64,000 nt of DNA from Symbiodinium natans (lineage: Eukaryota; Sar; Dinophyceae; Suessiales; Symbiodiniaceae): positions 1 through 64,000 of the forward strand of contig CAJNDS010002286.1 in assembly GCA_905221605.1 (NCBI GenBank), written 5' to 3'. This document shows, one piece after another, positions 20,401 through 27,409 of the stretch. The stretch's first letter is position 1. Every line of letters begins with the position of its first letter. The notes under the pieces are model-generated. The model had not been told where the DNA came from. It saw only the letters and a program-made list of their open reading frames with translations, and made no database searches. The position numbers and the translations under genes are program-made.

Positions 20401-22304
20401 CAGGAGAAGAAAGCAGGGAGCCCAAAGGAGCCTCGGAGTTCAAGATCCCGAAGAAGTATCTGAGGAGAATCGTGATGATGTTAATGGTTCAAGGAAGTGA
20501 AGGGTTGAAAAATGAAAAGAAAGAGTTGAGTTTTGGATTTTACATGTTCACGGGAATCATGGTCATGATGTTGCTTTTCATGGTTTGTAGTCCGGTGCTT
20601 GGAGAGTACGCTAGAGAGAAGTTGTGCGTGTCCGCAGCCGTTTTCAGCTCAAGCAAAAGAGAAGGCCAGGTGGAAAAGAAAAAGAGAGAAAAAGAAAAGA
20701 TGGAGGCCCAGCCAAGCGCTTTAGAAGCGACCGAAGAGGCGGCAGTGAAAGCTCACGAGGCAGCCCTCAAGGAGATGATTATGAACGCAAGATCCCTTGA
20801 GGCAGTTGAGCTTTTGAACAAAGCTTTAAAGCTCTGCCGCTCGGGGCCAAGAGAGAACCTGGTGTTGCTTGGGGAAAAGGTGAAAGAGTTGGATGAGAAG
20901 TATGGAGTTAAAGAGAAACCTGGAAGCAGCGCTGGAAGCGAGGAGAAAGAAGTCGAAAAGAGAAAGGTCGAGCTGCTAGAGCTCCAGGAAGCAGCAAAGA
21001 AGAGAAGGAAAGGGATCTTCGACAAGAAAGAAGAGAAGCAGCCAGAAGAGAAAGAGAGTCTGGAAGAAGAGTCCGACGAGGAGTCCCAAGAGAAAAGCGA
21101 AGAGAAGCAGCCAAAAGAGAAAGAGAAAAAGGAAGAAGAGTCCGACGAGGAGTCCCAAGAGAAGAAAGATGGAGGTGAAAAAGAAGAGACCTCGAGCGAG
21201 GAGGAAGATGTACAAGAGATTCTCAAGGAGACAGCGAAGAAAGAGGTGCTCGAAGAAGAGAAAAATGTGAAAGAGCTCTTGGGGAAAATGACGGAGAAAA
21301 AGGAGAAGCTGGATGAGGCCCGAAGAGCGTTTGCCTCGACCTCGGAAAGGTACGAGGAGGCGAAGGTGTACCGAGCGGTCAAGGTACGAGAAAAAGAGAA
21401 TTTGTCCGAGCTGTGGGACAAGTTGGAGGATGAGTTGGAAAAGAGCAAGAAGGATTGTGAAGCGATCGAAGCCCAAGCTGATGAGATTTTGGAGCATGAA
21501 GAAGAGTTGGAAAAGGAGATGGATGAGTTGAGGCCAAAGCTGGCCGAAGCGTTGCGAGAGCTGGGTGAAAAGAGAAAAGAGCTTCGAAAGTACGAGAAGG
21601 AAGAAAGGCCGCCGCTTTTGAACCCAAAGGTGGACGTCGCAATCAAGGAAGAGCTCATGGATTTGCGATTGGGAAAGCAGAAGGTGGAAATTGAGCTTCA
21701 GGAAGTTCAAGAGCAAAACGAGAAGCTCAAGAAGAAAAAGGAAGAGAACGAGAAAGAGATGGAAGCGATGAAAGGAGAATTGGAGATGCTCCGAAAGAGG
21801 AAGCGTGAAAGCGTTGGATCCATGGATGAAGAGAAAGCGAAGAGCATGAAAGAGGAGAATAAGACCTTGAAGAAGAGCATCAAAGGTTTGTCGGAGACCA
21901 ACAAGAAGTTGGAAAGTGACTTCCAGAAGTTGAAAAGCGAGAAAGGACAGGAGAACCTGGAAGGGAAGTTCGTTTTGAACATCGAAGAAGAGACCGACGA
22001 GGAGGAAGACAAAAAGAAGAAGCTTTGCATTCTGTGTTCCCGACACGGCCACAGCTACATGATGTGTTGGGACGCAGGGTATTCCTACGACAAGAATGGG
22101 AAATACACCCCGTGGTTGAATGTGAAGAACGAGGATGGAACGGAGAGAACAAAGGCCCAGTTCAGGAAGTACTTTCGTGAAAACGAGAAGGAGATTAGGG
22201 CCGAGTACGCAAAGTTGCTTGACGAGAACAAGAAGAAGTTCAGAAAAGGAGATGGAAAAGGAAAAGGGAAGAAGCCCAAAGAGGAAGGTGAAAAGAAGAA
22301 GTGA
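14445..22304 (+). CDS. Copia Gag-Pol polyprotein with TM, coiled-coil and second zinc knuckle
   Basis: About 2619 residues from ATG 14445 (a GTG at 14442 is one codon earlier). In order: Gag capsid-like region (about 60-320), Lys/Gly-rich basic stretch, zinc knuckle CYICGKPGHRATDC (about 380-393), aspartic protease LDSGADCHVLP (Asp ~541), integrase with a Cys/His region and D974/D1044/E1083-type positions (FSLDFMF, LRTDTEP, TVERYIQ; numbers within one residue), a long acidic variable linker, copia RT (IDISDAYLQVP; active site HVDD near 1641-1644 instead of YVDD), and RNase H (VTDADWATD near 1841). Then come a hydrophobic span near 2030-2052, some 450 residues of Glu/Lys coiled coil and a second CX2CX4HX4C knuckle at about 2528. 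No frameshift or stop is present, so it may be active. The C-terminal extension is unlike standard copia. Confidence 0.95.
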   Translation: MQEGDPAGAGAQEHGGDTPSDTPMARPAGGGLPPGLGGASFQEVMGSLAAAANALAGAAGSAGSGQRSYDSAAKLVKSPEVFAPKNLEEEVSQWPDWSFSFRVFVGFVDPKYAEELVRVESGPLNPALYSQEEKERSIKLYAILASYLRNRPLKLLKSEGSQDGYSVWKKLFQELEPSSRTRGLAMAQALVSFPAMTKGTSILDYLLTYEKLVGEYEKVSGARYDENLKIGTVLKGLPNELRKHILVGLSPTTSYTDIRRKLLEYERSTQSWNAENILQSFSMEGPTKHTPYNGPQAMEVDRVKGGYKGDKGKYGKEKNKGKGKGEKGGKSFGKGRFTNKGKGKGKWDTGKESKGKGKDRNKGVRAVEGGYGSTKFQGSCYICGKPGHRATDCWQKGDKGKGGKGKVRYVEEEETQGQGDRSSGSNARANNDESGQVRVITASAARMVRRVEEVEDQDEELDLNEVSWRMNELEVRRLEEFDLTLGDEESDEGEIDPHDELMEWYDSKQTGEEVGEVRTLQDEKTVKNVCKEVESCEVVLDSGADCHVLPMDWAEEVGEPSTFEYRLKDAQGRVIPTLPVRQQVKFVFWKESGKKLVITDTAVCGNVTQPLFSIGKMWKLGWGTVSEDGKLWLKKGTVRVPLHFKRNSSMAIMSISRVVTEEMKVQPVRLEENLKRELQHNEIGDSWFVLEDGTPARFDWDVTRTFDPTGHFPNHMYEGEGSEGDYFPYRTTLLGKLERKGGAVSPLNEVDWNSLEFFECSEEWKDRENVSLGRTPNERFEVMITLLEKEIKEPNAYGSFEGLKEREKEFGGENQPMETGETTEALVPRQEEKKEHRSKGIPVLPEDETEVMLIGPLRITPTSELKEMKEACKYLYLSKNGSKGVLWQRLKKEVATNKLKATVQISEDIRKEFERDPIPEALPALPSQEEIEKHELTHLPRASWCEACQAAKSREDNFDESTEKPQRPVFSLDFMFMFTGTQGEEGEKDPLAIQLVGVDSETKFLLAVAVPTKGGDAVINHAVAEVTRVLALLGYSDVVLRTDTEPAMLAIRKGVQAVRARHDLKTELQDSAPGEHQGLTVERYIQTVRKLAKTLLATVEQRSGTKIGSDVPLYSWAFRHAAWLQNRYHVGRDGRTAFEATVDRTYKGKLAPFGSAIIAKALPKAQEKGEPWEKGVFLGKDYASNLNLVGTSRGVIKARTMRRCADAYQPELLQIAVGAPWDHQLKTLRQRKRRVLPLEEPELPPLEAPREGKEKESEARPQSSSGGKQSSKSSSSNSPPGSDPMSEGGIGSAGEESDEDPGEVKGKRKAEEELFPDETSLETLRQEAMKRDTREALEDAEESPKKGPKLDEGTGEVEERSGKAPKVGEASGSSSRVSAEVVHYHIRRFEKSEEPEEHGDELLDLEETKMFLEETKEWQEKWSEKTEESSEDLRMTWSHEYDDGPPKLDREDLEKVDAKSERTEIERLLEMKVLTEAVLDEKGEPVPTPEGKAPKQLSTKYVLDWRHRQGQWKRRARLVAREYRWLTDYDLTALYSPTSISSSIKLLSALCASSPGYEMISIDISDAYLQVPQKEYTVVSLGGKWYKLEFTLPGQRTGSSDWFEHLRKILEEEKMTSDIGLPSFFYKLPSGSEGGTLMSTHVDDLEVVGKPEENNAVVSLLLKHKLKIKLEGPVKVGEGKCTFLKRTFLGIPGGIEIRMDGKYLERLEELLGLGKAHPKKLPFPTDYGRSMKDETPLNAEEHHLYRSCVGILLYMTPERPDLGFATKWLSGKLATPTRGDLAVLRHVAKYVKATSHYVIEHMESHPGKSFLERNEIEEERRFDEKSGDVFTAKSLIEVVTDADWATDRETRQSTSCALIFVNGNLVHFHARKQKATALSSCESELVAAVGGLSEGVFLQNLLERVLKIKPEMRIHMDSSSARAILMKKGFGRTRHVDAGLLWVQQLTGRGLKVKAIKGTENPSDVGTKALTRSLVVKCLEKMGVRTGEESREPKGASEFKIPKKYLRRIVMMLMVQGSEGLKNEKKELSFGFYMFTGIMVMMLLFMVCSPVLGEYAREKLCVSAAVFSSSKREGQVEKKKREKEKMEAQPSALEATEEAAVKAHEAALKEMIMNARSLEAVELLNKALKLCRSGPRENLVLLGEKVKELDEKYGVKEKPGSSAGSEEKEVEKRKVELLELQEAAKKRRKGIFDKKEEKQPEEKESLEEESDEESQEKSEEKQPKEKEKKEEESDEESQEKKDGGEKEETSSEEEDVQEILKETAKKEVLEEEKNVKELLGKMTEKKEKLDEARRAFASTSERYEEAKVYRAVKVREKENLSELWDKLEDELEKSKKDCEAIEAQADEILEHEEELEKEMDELRPKLAEALRELGEKRKELRKYEKEERPPLLNPKVDVAIKEELMDLRLGKQKVEIELQEVQEQNEKLKKKKEENEKEMEAMKGELEMLRKRKRESVGSMDEEKAKSMKEENKTLKKSIKGLSETNKKLESDFQKLKSEKGQENLEGKFVLNIEEETDEEEDKKKKLCILCSRHGHSYMMCWDAGYSYDKNGKYTPWLNVKNEDGTERTKAQFRKYFRENEKEIRAEYAKLLDENKKKFRKGDGKGKGKKPKEEGEKKK

Positions 22305-22604
22305 AGCCCTGAGGGGGCTTGGAAGAGAAAGATGTCCGAAATGACAATAAACTAAAGGTGCAAGATCGCACCTATAGACGAAGTCTTGAAAAAGCCGTCT
22401 GTGTATGTGTTTGAAGAGAAGTGAGAGAGGCTACCAGTAGCAGCGTAGTTTCTTCGTTTCACGTTTCACACCAACAAAAGAAGTGTGCACCACGATGTGT
22501 TTAAAGGAAAAGGATGACCGAAGTGAGCGATGAGGAGTTTGCATCCGAGTGAACTTAATTGCTATGAGAAGTGTGAGGCAATGAAGTGTAACTCGGAGAG
22601 GGGG
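22305..22604 (+). other. 3' untranslated stretch of nested copia, ending in purine tract
   Basis: Three hundred bases without an ORF lie between the polyprotein stop and the 3' LTR. The last bases, GGAGAGGGG (22596-22604), abut the LTR and fit a polypurine tract that primes plus-strand synthesis. Confidence 0.7.
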
Positions 22605-22771
22605 TAACAAACTTTTCGGTTAGCCATGTGCCCCCTGTAGAAGTATTTTTCCTTGTCGTTTCACTGCTGCCAACAAGGCTCAAGGGACTGCTGAACAGAC
22701 CGAGTCCCAGCAAAAAGTGCCCGCTAGTGGTTTCAAGTTCAAGGGTCTGGAACGAACCCTAAATCGTTTTA
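22605..22771 (+). repeat. 3' LTR of nested copia (167 bp)
   Basis: Identical to the 5' LTR. It is followed by the second ATATC at 22772-22776. A spurious GTG-started frame within this LTR runs into the host Pol; it is not a real start. Confidence 0.95.
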
Positions 22772-22776
22772 ATATC

Positions 22777-25629
22777 GCACCGCCGTGCGGCACGGCCAGC
22801 CGTGCGCGTGACATTGGGAAGGGACCGCGCCCGCTTAGGTCCCTTCAACACCCATGGGGGCGGCCCGATCTGTCCGAGGTTGAGGCAGCTCGGGTTGCTA
22901 GCGCCAACGCTATCTATCGGGAGACGGCTGCCTTTTGCCAATGGCTCCTGTCCAACCATGCTTGCGTCCATTTCTCAGTGGAAAATCCATTGCACTCGTG
23001 GCTCTGGCACTTACCCTGCTTCCAATCCTTGCTGCAGAGACTTGCCTTAGTAAGCTTCGATGCATGCTTGCATGGTTCTACACGCAAGAAGGCTACAGCT
23101 TTCCTGTCCTCCCACCCAGTTTTGGGTCGCCTCAGCGGGCCCTGCCCGGGCTGCCCCAAGCATGATGCTTGGGTTGTGGACGGCAATTATGCCACCGCTT
23201 TGGAGGCCGCCTACCCAAAACTTCTCTGTGAACGGCTTGTTGCCTGCATCGATGACGTCGCTGCCGAGCGTCAGCTTCTTCCGAGCAAGCTTCAGACTTC
23301 TGAGCTGGCCAATGCCCGTGCAGCAGGGCAGGTTCAGCCCCGAGGTCGCCGTTTCGCGCCTGTCATCGGCGAATTTGCGCATACCGTGACAGTGGCTTCC
23401 TCCGAAGCCCCCCCGCTGAATGCTAAGAACTGCTTGGAAAAACCTTGGTTGCAGGTGCCTGCCAAGTCTAAACTGCTGCGTGTGTCAGTTGAAAGGGGTG
23501 GTGCCGACACCCGCGCAGGTGAGCTTGGAGATGAGCTCCAAGTGGGTGCAGCTTCTTGTCGGTTTTACACTTTCGGTGTGTATCGATCTCCAGAGGTTTT
23601 CGTGCGTGAGGCAAAGCAGCTTGATCACCCCTTCGATACTGCCAGGGCCCTTCCAGACGGACTGGTTCGCGTGCTCTTCGACCTCCTTGTGCAAGGCCCG
23701 GTGGTGGTGATGCGACGGAGACTGGAGAAAATCAGGCTATGGAGACAATGGGCTGTTGAGCTTGAGGGCGAGGAGCGTGCCCTGAAGCAAAAACTTGAAC
23801 CTTCAGTGAGGCGTGTCTTGGGAGGCAAGCGCCTGTGCCTTCTTAAGCGCATTGCCGAATCTCTTGATTGGCCTGACAAGCAACTTCATCACGACTTGGA
23901 GGTGGGGTTCAAACTCACTGGCTATATGCCGTGTACTGGGGTCTTCCATCCTGACGAGAAGCCGGCACTTAGCTCCGAACAAGATTTTTGGGAAGGTGCG
24001 GCCATCTTGAGGGATTCTCTGTGGGACAAGGTGTCCGGCCAAGTTTGTGGTGAGCATGCGCAAGAGCTGTGGAACGTCACTCTTGAAGAAGCAGATGCAA
24101 CATCAAAGGCTTGGCTTGATGGTCCTTACACTAGAGAGCAGCTCGAAGAAGTGTACCCGCAGGGATGGTCGCCTTGTCGCCGCTTCAGCGTAATGCACGG
24201 AAAGCTTCGCCCAATCGACGACTTCTCCGAATCCGGCGTGAACTCCTGTTTTGGGTGTTTCGAGCGTGTTAGCCTGAAAGCACTGGATGAGCTTTGCTGG
24301 GTTTGCATGCAGGTATTCCGGTGTGCCTTGGGTTCCGGTTGGGTGAAGTTTGTGTTGAGTGACGGTACGTCCCTCGAGGGCAGGTTGCACAAGGTTTGGG
24401 CGGATCGCGAGAAACTACGTCCACTCACGAAGACCTATGACCTTAGAGCAGCGTACAAACAACTACCTCTTCACCCGGGAGAGAAGCCGAAAGCAGTCCT
24501 GATTCTCAAAAACCCTACCGACGACCGGGTGTATGCCTTTCCATGCAACACCTTGCCTTTCGGTTCGTCGGCTTCGGTGATGCACTTCAATCGAGTGTCC
24601 TTGTTGCTGCAGCGGATCCTTTGGGAAGTCGGCGTAGTAGCGGCATGCTACTATGACGACTACCCAACGATGGCTCCTGCGATGCTTAGTGGGGGCACTG
24701 ATAATGCAGTGCATTCGGTCATGGACCTTCTTGGGTTCACGCTATCGCGTGACAAAGAGCAACCTTTCAGCTCTGCTAGCGAGATGCTGGGAGTTGTCCT
24801 GGATACAAGTGACCCGTCCTTTGGGCACGTGTGCGTGTCAAACAAACAGGAGCGGGCTGCGGCGATGTGTGAGACACTTGCAAGTGTGTTGAGGGATCGG
24901 AAGGTGCTGGTTCGCGAGGTGCCCTCCCTTTTAGGGAGATTGCAATTTCTTGAGTCGCAGATGTTGGGACGCACGGGCCGTCTGGCCATTGCCGATCTGA
25001 GGAACCTGGAGCGGGCTGCTGCATTCAGTGTGGAGCTAAGCCAGTCCCAGTTTGATGCGGTTGCCTTGCTACGTGCTCGCCTTTTGAAGGGGGTCCCCCG
25101 TCAGCTTTCAGCGAGCCCTGCTTCTGCCCCAGTCCTCGTGTTTACCGATGGAGCATGCGACCCCTGTGGAAGTTCCTTTCATGCGGCTGTGGGAGGCGTT
25201 CTCATTGCGCCGGGGTCGAAGCCCCGTGTCTTTGGTGCCAAAGTTCCTGAGGCCTTGATCCAACGGTGGGCACGGGGGCGCAAGCACATCATAGGCCAGG
25301 TTGAGCTGTATGCCGTGGTCTTAGCCAGGGTCTTGTGGTCCAGGGCAATAGGAGGGAACAGGGTTTTCTTCTTCGTGGACCATACGGGTGTCCACAGCTC
25401 CTGTATTAACGGGAATGCGGCCGATACCTCCTGGCGTGAGCTGCTCATGCAACTAGAGGCTGCGGATGAGGCGGCGCCGTGCCTAGCATGGTTCCACAGG
25501 GTTGCCAGTGAAAGCAATCCTTCCGATGCCCCCTCCCGGGGTGAGTGGGAGAAACTGCGGTACCTAGGGGATTTCTTGCGCGACGAGGTCAAATGTCCGA
25601 TGACCTATTGCACTCTTGAAAGCACTTGA
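22777..25629 (+). CDS. Pol of YR element, C-terminal part: methyltransferase-like, RT and RNase H
   Basis: This is the continuation of the frame broken at 14101. It opens with APPCGTASRAR, a motif-IV-like PPC, followed by FSVENP (near 22972-22989, motif-VI-like Glu) and CLHGSTRKKAT (near 23065-23097, motif-VIII-like). A linker of about 350 residues leads to the reverse transcriptase (YDLRAAYKQLPLHPG; catalytic YYDD with Tyr-Asp-Asp at about 24652-24660) and RNase H (VFTDGACD near 25138-25161, with a later YAVVLAR...HTGVHSS block). The stop is TGA 25627-25629, 21 bp before B1. Apart from the copia insertion, both halves are open, so the gene was intact until recently. The RT is of the YR-retroelement type by context; the C5-methyltransferase assignment rests on motif order. 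Confidence 0.82.
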   Translation, partial: APPCGTASRARDIGKGPRPLRSLQHPWGRPDLSEVEAARVASANAIYRETAAFCQWLLSNHACVHFSVENPLHSWLWHLPCFQSLLQRLALVSFDACLHGSTRKKATAFLSSHPVLGRLSGPCPGCPKHDAWVVDGNYATALEAAYPKLLCERLVACIDDVAAERQLLPSKLQTSELANARAAGQVQPRGRRFAPVIGEFAHTVTVASSEAPPLNAKNCLEKPWLQVPAKSKLLRVSVERGGADTRAGELGDELQVGAASCRFYTFGVYRSPEVFVREAKQLDHPFDTARALPDGLVRVLFDLLVQGPVVVMRRRLEKIRLWRQWAVELEGEERALKQKLEPSVRRVLGGKRLCLLKRIAESLDWPDKQLHHDLEVGFKLTGYMPCTGVFHPDEKPALSSEQDFWEGAAILRDSLWDKVSGQVCGEHAQELWNVTLEEADATSKAWLDGPYTREQLEEVYPQGWSPCRRFSVMHGKLRPIDDFSESGVNSCFGCFERVSLKALDELCWVCMQVFRCALGSGWVKFVLSDGTSLEGRLHKVWADREKLRPLTKTYDLRAAYKQLPLHPGEKPKAVLILKNPTDDRVYAFPCNTLPFGSSASVMHFNRVSLLLQRILWEVGVVAACYYDDYPTMAPAMLSGGTDNAVHSVMDLLGFTLSRDKEQPFSSASEMLGVVLDTSDPSFGHVCVSNKQERAAAMCETLASVLRDRKVLVREVPSLLGRLQFLESQMLGRTGRLAIADLRNLERAAAFSVELSQSQFDAVALLRARLLKGVPRQLSASPASAPVLVFTDGACDPCGSSFHAAVGGVLIAPGSKPRVFGAKVPEALIQRWARGRKHIIGQVELYAVVLARVLWSRAIGGNRVFFFVDHTGVHSSCINGNAADTSWRELLMQLEAADEAAPCLAWFHRVASESNPSDAPSRGEWEKLRYLGDFLRDEVKCPMTYCTLEST

Positions 25630-25650
25630 TGCGCCGGCCAAAGAGAAGTG

Positions 25651-25972
25651 GGGGAGATAAACGGGGCCGACACATCAGTTGTGTCAGAGGGCCGATGGCA
25701 CTACATGTGCCATGGTGCAGGCCACTTAAAAAAAGTGGCATGACGTACTTTCCCCATTTTCTCGGCGTGCCGACGAAGAAAAAGTGCGCATGTGTTAGAG
25801 TGTGAAGTGTGATGAGATCTACTTGCGTGATTTGGGAATCCGATGTTTTTAATGTTGAGTTCAACGCGTTTCCCCTCGAGATTGAATGTTGGATAATTCT
25901 CTGTAGCTCGCCTGCGGGCAGAAGTTATACCATTGCGGATGAAAGATTTTGTTCTGGTTGGGGCAGCTATAA
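25651..25972 (+). repeat. B1 repeat (322 bp) with four hairpins
   Basis: It matches 26240-26561 over its full length at an offset of 589 bp. Four perfect short hairpins stand in a row: GACACA/TGTGTC (25669-25685), TGGCAC/GTGCCA (25696-25712), GCCACTT/AAGTGGC (25721-25739) and TCGGC/GCCGA (25762-25773). Confidence 0.93.
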
Positions 25973-26186
25973 GCTATACTTCATGCTTGCATGACGTTGC
26001 CTTATAGTTGCACCAAAACCAAAATTGTTTGTCGGAGAGTATCTTTAAGCAATTTTGGGCCAGAACAAAAAGTTTGGAATTTTAATACTCACCAGCATTT
26101 TGCTTATGCATGCATGACACATTCTTGGGACATGTGTTTTCAGGATTGTTTAAATTTGTGATTGAAATTTCGCTTGCATTCCAAAG
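25973..26186 (+). promoter_or_regulatory. Putative promoter/outron upstream of the trans-splice acceptor
   Basis: This 214-nt AT-rich stretch lies between B1 and A2 and ends in ATTCCAAAG. At the 5' end of the element the same downstream sequence is preceded by the spliced leader, so the AG at 26185-26186 behaves as a trans-splice acceptor and the stretch above it as the outron and possible promoter. Confidence 0.6.
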
Positions 26187-26223
26187 CTTGGCTCAGCAGT
26201 CAGCAAAGCAAGGAAATTTCTTT
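26187..26223 (+). repeat. A2 repeat (37 nt) with acceptor at its left edge
   Basis: Identical to A1 (9084-9120). Sixteen C-rich bases separate it from B2. Confidence 0.88.
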
Positions 26224-26239
26224 CCCACCCTCCCAACCC

Positions 26240-26561
26240 GGGGAGATAAACGGGGCCGACACATCAGTTGTGTCAGAGGGCCGATGGCACTACATGTGCC
26301 ATGGTGCAGGCCACTTAAAAAAAGTGGCATGACGTACTTTCCCCATTTTCTCGGCGTGCCGACGAAGAAAAAGTGCGCATGTGTTAGAGTGTGAAGTGTG
26401 ATGAGATCTACTTGCGTGATTTGGGAATCCGATGTTTTTAATGTTGAGTTCAACGCGTTTCCCCTCGAGATTGAATGTTGGATAATTCTCTGTAGCTCGC
26501 CTGCGGGCAGAAGTTATACCATTGCGGATGAAAGATTTTGTTCTGGTTGGGGCAGCTATAA
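26240..26561 (+). repeat. B2 repeat (322 bp), right end of the YR element
   Basis: Second copy of B1, including the four hairpins. Its last base abuts the right CTGAG duplication at 26562-26566. Confidence 0.93.
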
Positions 26562-26950
26562 CTGAGTACACCTTCTAGGGCACACCCAGACTATCGATAA
26601 CGGTTCTCATAGCAGCTGTGGTAGTAGCCAGGCGATCCTTAAGGTGTAAGGCCACAACTTTCTTCGAAAAGCTGTCGATAGCAACCAACATGTAGGGATA
26701 GGGTTTTGGACCAAATCTTGCATGAATGCTAAATCCACCTGCACCTCGTGCATCGGCCCCTGAGGCACAAACGAATTGTATTCTCTTTGAGGCCGATCCT
26801 GTCGATTCCTTAGAGTTTCAAGGAACTGACCTCATCTCTTGACACGAAGGGATTGCGTGCTTTTGCAGCTTTAAGAGCATTTGCAGTGCTGCCAAAACCG
26901 GTCCGAGGATCTCGGTACACTTGCTCGACGATTCTCCTGCGAGCCGCGGC
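26562..26950 (-). pseudogene. Integrase relic, N-terminal half
   Basis: On the minus strand, from right to left, it reads RRRIVEQVYRDPRTGFGS (pre-integrase helical region), then after a frameshift QFLETLRNRQ and PQGPMHEVQVDLAFM (first catalytic Asp), and after another frameshift YMLVAIDSFSKKVVALHL and VIDSLGVP, where the insertion of the YR element cuts it. The rest lies at 8640-9061. At least two frameshifts plus the split make it a pseudogene. The family is an rve-type DDE integrase. It is the oldest layer of the nest. The ORF extending to 27193 on this strand is probably part of the same relic but is not recognisable beyond the helical region. Confidence 0.75.
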
Positions 26951-27261
26951 CTTGCCAGGACATCGGCCATGAGCCTGGCCTTTGCTCTTTTTCACGCTGG
27001 AGTGAGGGTCGCAGGATCGTCTGACGACGAAGGGTTCGCGCTGAGAGCTGCTGAACTTGAGACGGTGATGGGGCGGGGGCCGCGCTTTGCTGAAGTCTGT
27101 GCCAAGGCTCAGATGGCATCTTTGTGGCTTGGGTGCCGATGCCGACAGCGATCCCAGGCCTGGTCCAGTGCCGAGTTGCCTTGCGCGAAGCATGCCAGCA
27201 CGGGAGAGTGTGCAGCGCTGTTTGTTTGTTCCGCAGCTTCCTTTGGCTTTTGAGGGTTTTA

Positions 27262-27355
27262 GGGCTTAAAGGGCCTTGGGGGTTTAGGGTTTAGGGATGT
27301 TTAGGGTTTAGGGTTTAGGGTTTAGGGTTCAGGGTTTAGGGTTTGGGGTAAAGGG
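27262..27355 (+). repeat. Degenerate TTTAGGG tract
   Basis: Imperfect telomere-type heptamers in the G-rich orientation. This is the first of more than twenty such islands between here and 58220. Confidence 0.9.
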
Positions 27356-27409
27356 CCTTAAGGAGTTCAAGGGTCGGGGGCTTCGGGGGCTCATTGCCCT
27401 TAGGCGAAG

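Larger units (their letters stand above)
14102..22771 (+). mobile_element. Young, complete copia-type LTR retrotransposon
   Basis: 8670 bp with two identical 167-bp LTRs, a 5-bp duplication, a primer site directly after the 5' LTR, a purine tract directly before the 3' LTR and one intact polyprotein ORF with PR-IN-RT-RH order (copia/Ty1 type). LTR ends are TAACAAAC...CGTTTTA rather than the usual TG...CA. Identical LTRs mean a recent insertion. The coding strand is strikingly purine-rich, unlike the GC-rich host element. Confidence 0.95.
9062..26561 (+). mobile_element. Tyrosine-recombinase retroelement headed by a spliced leader
   Basis: The element runs from the spliced leader to the end of the second B repeat and is flanked by CTGAG. 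Order: SL, A1 (9084-9120), small ORF, tyrosine recombinase, Gag-like ORF, Pol (dioxygenase-like, methyltransferase-like, RT, RNase H), B1 (25651-25972), A2 (26187-26223), B2 (26240-26561). The A1-ORFs-B1-A2-B2 arrangement matches the split direct repeats of Ngaro/VIPER/PAT-type YR retrotransposons; a YR ORF placed first is less usual. A copia element at 14102-22771 is nested inside Pol; without it the element is about 8.8 kb. Class assignment rests on ORF content and repeats, not on database comparison. Confidence 0.8.

Noticed and set aside
20753-22052. Ser- and Leu-rich ORFs of 301 and 358 codons on the minus strand
   Set aside because: Mirror images of the Glu/Lys coiled-coil coding of the copia polyprotein.
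22717-22771. N-terminus of the RT ORF starting within the 3' LTR
   Set aside because: GTG-started and LTR-encoded; genuine Pol sequence resumes only after the target-site duplication.
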